Shown here: positions 5,900 through 6,614 of the stretch, piece after piece
Layout: every line of letters starts with the position of its first letter
Numbering within the stretch: the stretch's first letter is position 1
From: Alphaproteobacteria bacterium
GTDB lineage: Bacteria; Pseudomonadota; Alphaproteobacteria; Sphingomonadales; Sphingomonadaceae
Length of the DNA: 6,614 bases
Assembly (NCBI GenBank): GCA_028293005.1
Contig: JAQGLH010000009.1
Location: 1-6,614 of the forward strand
Reading direction: 5' to 3'
Notes under the pieces: model-generated
Databases searched by the model: none
What the model was told of the DNA's origin: nothing
The model's input: only the letters and a program-made list of their open reading frames with translations
Translations under genes and position numbers: made by a program

Positions 5900-6051
5900 T
5901 GGCCACCGAGGTCGTAGACGATCAGCGGTTCAAGGATCCGGCCTGGCTGACACCGCCCTTCAGCCTGGAAAGGCCGCCGAGGACGGGCGGTGCGGGACGA
6001 ACGTCGAACTCCATGGAAGCGGCCCCAGGCAGCTACGTGATGGAACGATGA
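5896..6051 (+). pseudogene. 51-codon ORF, probable internally deleted PHA synthase (PhaC) relic
   Basis: The ORF begins with ATGATG overlapping the GNAT stop, behind GAGG at 5884-5887 with eight bases of spacing, and ends in a TGA that overlaps the next ATG. Its head, VVDDQRFKDPAWLTPPF (residues 6-22), resembles the conserved DxRFxDPAWxxNPxF at the start of the class I polyhydroxyalkanoate synthase N-terminal domain. Its tail, MEAAPGSYVMER (40-51), resembles the APGxYVxxR end of the same enzymes. The roughly 500 residues that should lie between, including the lipase-box Cys, Asp and His, are absent; only about 17 unassigned residues link the ends. The simplest reading is an in-frame internal deletion of phaC. 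Upstream and downstream coupling signals survive, so the short peptide is probably still translated. A real small protein of other origin is the alternative. Both matches are short, hence moderate confidence. Confidence 0.5.
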
Positions 6052-6614
6052 ACGTCATGGCGCCCTTGCTGATCGAGAACCGAACCTTCGAAGAGATGAG
6101 TGTCGGCGAGAGCGCCAGCGTCACCCGCACGCTCACCGAGCAGGACATCCAGCTGTTCGCGCTGGTATCCGGCGATGTGAACCCGGCCCATATGGACCCC
6201 GCCTTCGCCGAAGACGACATCTTCCACAAAGTCATCGCCCACGGCCTTTGGGGTGGCGGCTTGATCTCCAGCGTGCTGGGCACGGAACTGCCGGGACCAG
6301 GCACGATCTACCTCAGCCAGAGCCTGCGCTTCCTTCGCCCGGTGGGTCTCGGCGACGTCATCACAGCATCGGTAACGGTCACGGAGAAACGCCAGGAGCA
6401 TCATGTCGTCCTGCTGGACTGCCGGTGCGTCAATCAGCACGGCGAGGACGTGATCGTAGGGAAAGCCGAGGTGAAGGCGCCGACTGAAAAGGTCCGGCGG
6501 CCACGGATCGCCCTTCCCGACTTTCGGATTGCGAACCACGACCGCTACCATGCTCTTCTCGCGGCAGCCGAGGGCGGCCTGCCTATCCGTACCGTGATCG
6601 TCCACCCCTGCGAC
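6048..6614 (+). CDS. Bifunctional enoyl-CoA hydratase/phosphate acetyltransferase, N-terminal part
   Basis: The 189 codons up to the window edge hold a complete MaoC-type hot-dog domain and the beginning of a phosphotransacetylase domain. The R-specific hydratase signature FALVSGDVNPAHMDPAFAED spans 37-56, with catalytic Asp43 and His48. HGLWGGGLIS (65-74) and the strand YLSQSLRFLRPVGLGDVITA (88-107) complete the fold. After a linker ending about 165, DRYHALLAAAEGG and then RTVIVHPCD (181-189) match the start of the PTA domain, which converts acetyl-CoA and phosphate to acetyl-phosphate. Full-length relatives have about 460-480 residues, so more than half is outside the window. The hydratase half would act on (R)-3-hydroxyacyl-CoA/enoyl-CoA, the substrate pool of PHA synthesis, which fits the PhaC relic in front. 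The ATG at 6048 overlaps the stop of the preceding ORF; ATG 6057 is an alternative. An acetate kinase gene often follows such genes and would be expected to the right. Confidence 0.9.
   Translation, partial: MNVMAPLLIENRTFEEMSVGESASVTRTLTEQDIQLFALVSGDVNPAHMDPAFAEDDIFHKVIAHGLWGGGLISSVLGTELPGPGTIYLSQSLRFLRPVGLGDVITASVTVTEKRQEHHVVLLDCRCVNQHGEDVIVGKAEVKAPTEKVRRPRIALPDFRIANHDRYHALLAAAEGGLPIRTVIVHPCD

Noticed and set aside
6033..6605. 190-codon minus-strand ORF
   Set aside because: Antisense to the MaoC-PTA gene with its clear hydratase signature.

Overview
The window looks like an accessory stretch of a high-GC alphaproteobacterial genome (Rhizobiales or Sphingomonadales would fit). This rests on the gene families present and on G/C-rich third codon positions, not on a database search. 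Apparently intact genes alternate with the wreckage of others.

Layout. Positions 1-732 (minus) hold the N-terminal three quarters of an AraC-family regulator that runs off the left edge, with a good ribosome site and a perfect TATAAT upstream. Positions 733-1827 contain no intact gene. They hold a remnant of a Cys-rich four-helix-bundle copper-binding protein (about 884-1048), a multiply frameshifted DUF1971 (TehB/YeaR-like) cupin gene (1280-1603), and an unassigned open frame on the minus strand. Positions 1828-3186 (minus) encode a divergent GH1-type glycosidase. Positions 3303-3634 (plus) are the first third of an alpha/beta-hydrolase gene, broken by several frameshifts and cut off where the next gene ends. 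Positions 3624-4691 (minus) encode a zinc-dependent secondary-alcohol-type dehydrogenase. Positions 4802-5096 (minus) carry the C-terminal fragment of a protein I do not recognise.

From 5303 rightwards the plus strand is a tight, probably translationally coupled unit. It consists of a GNAT acetyltransferase, a 51-codon ORF that looks like a polyhydroxyalkanoate synthase (PhaC) with nearly all its middle deleted, and the start of a bifunctional MaoC-type enoyl-CoA hydratase/phosphate acetyltransferase that runs off the right edge. The two junctions are 4-base ATGA overlaps.

How the genes fit together. The dehydrogenase, the hydratase/phosphotransacetylase and the PhaC and DUF1971 relics suggest carbon overflow, fermentation or low-oxygen metabolism built around acetyl-CoA, acetyl-phosphate and hydroxyacyl-CoA. 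That is inference. I saw no FNR/FixK-type TTGAT-N4-ATCAA box. There is no sign of a CRISPR array, tRNA, rRNA or intact mobile element. The most notable theme is repeated gene decay next to intact genes, with one relic (PhaC) that kept its start, stop and coupling signals.
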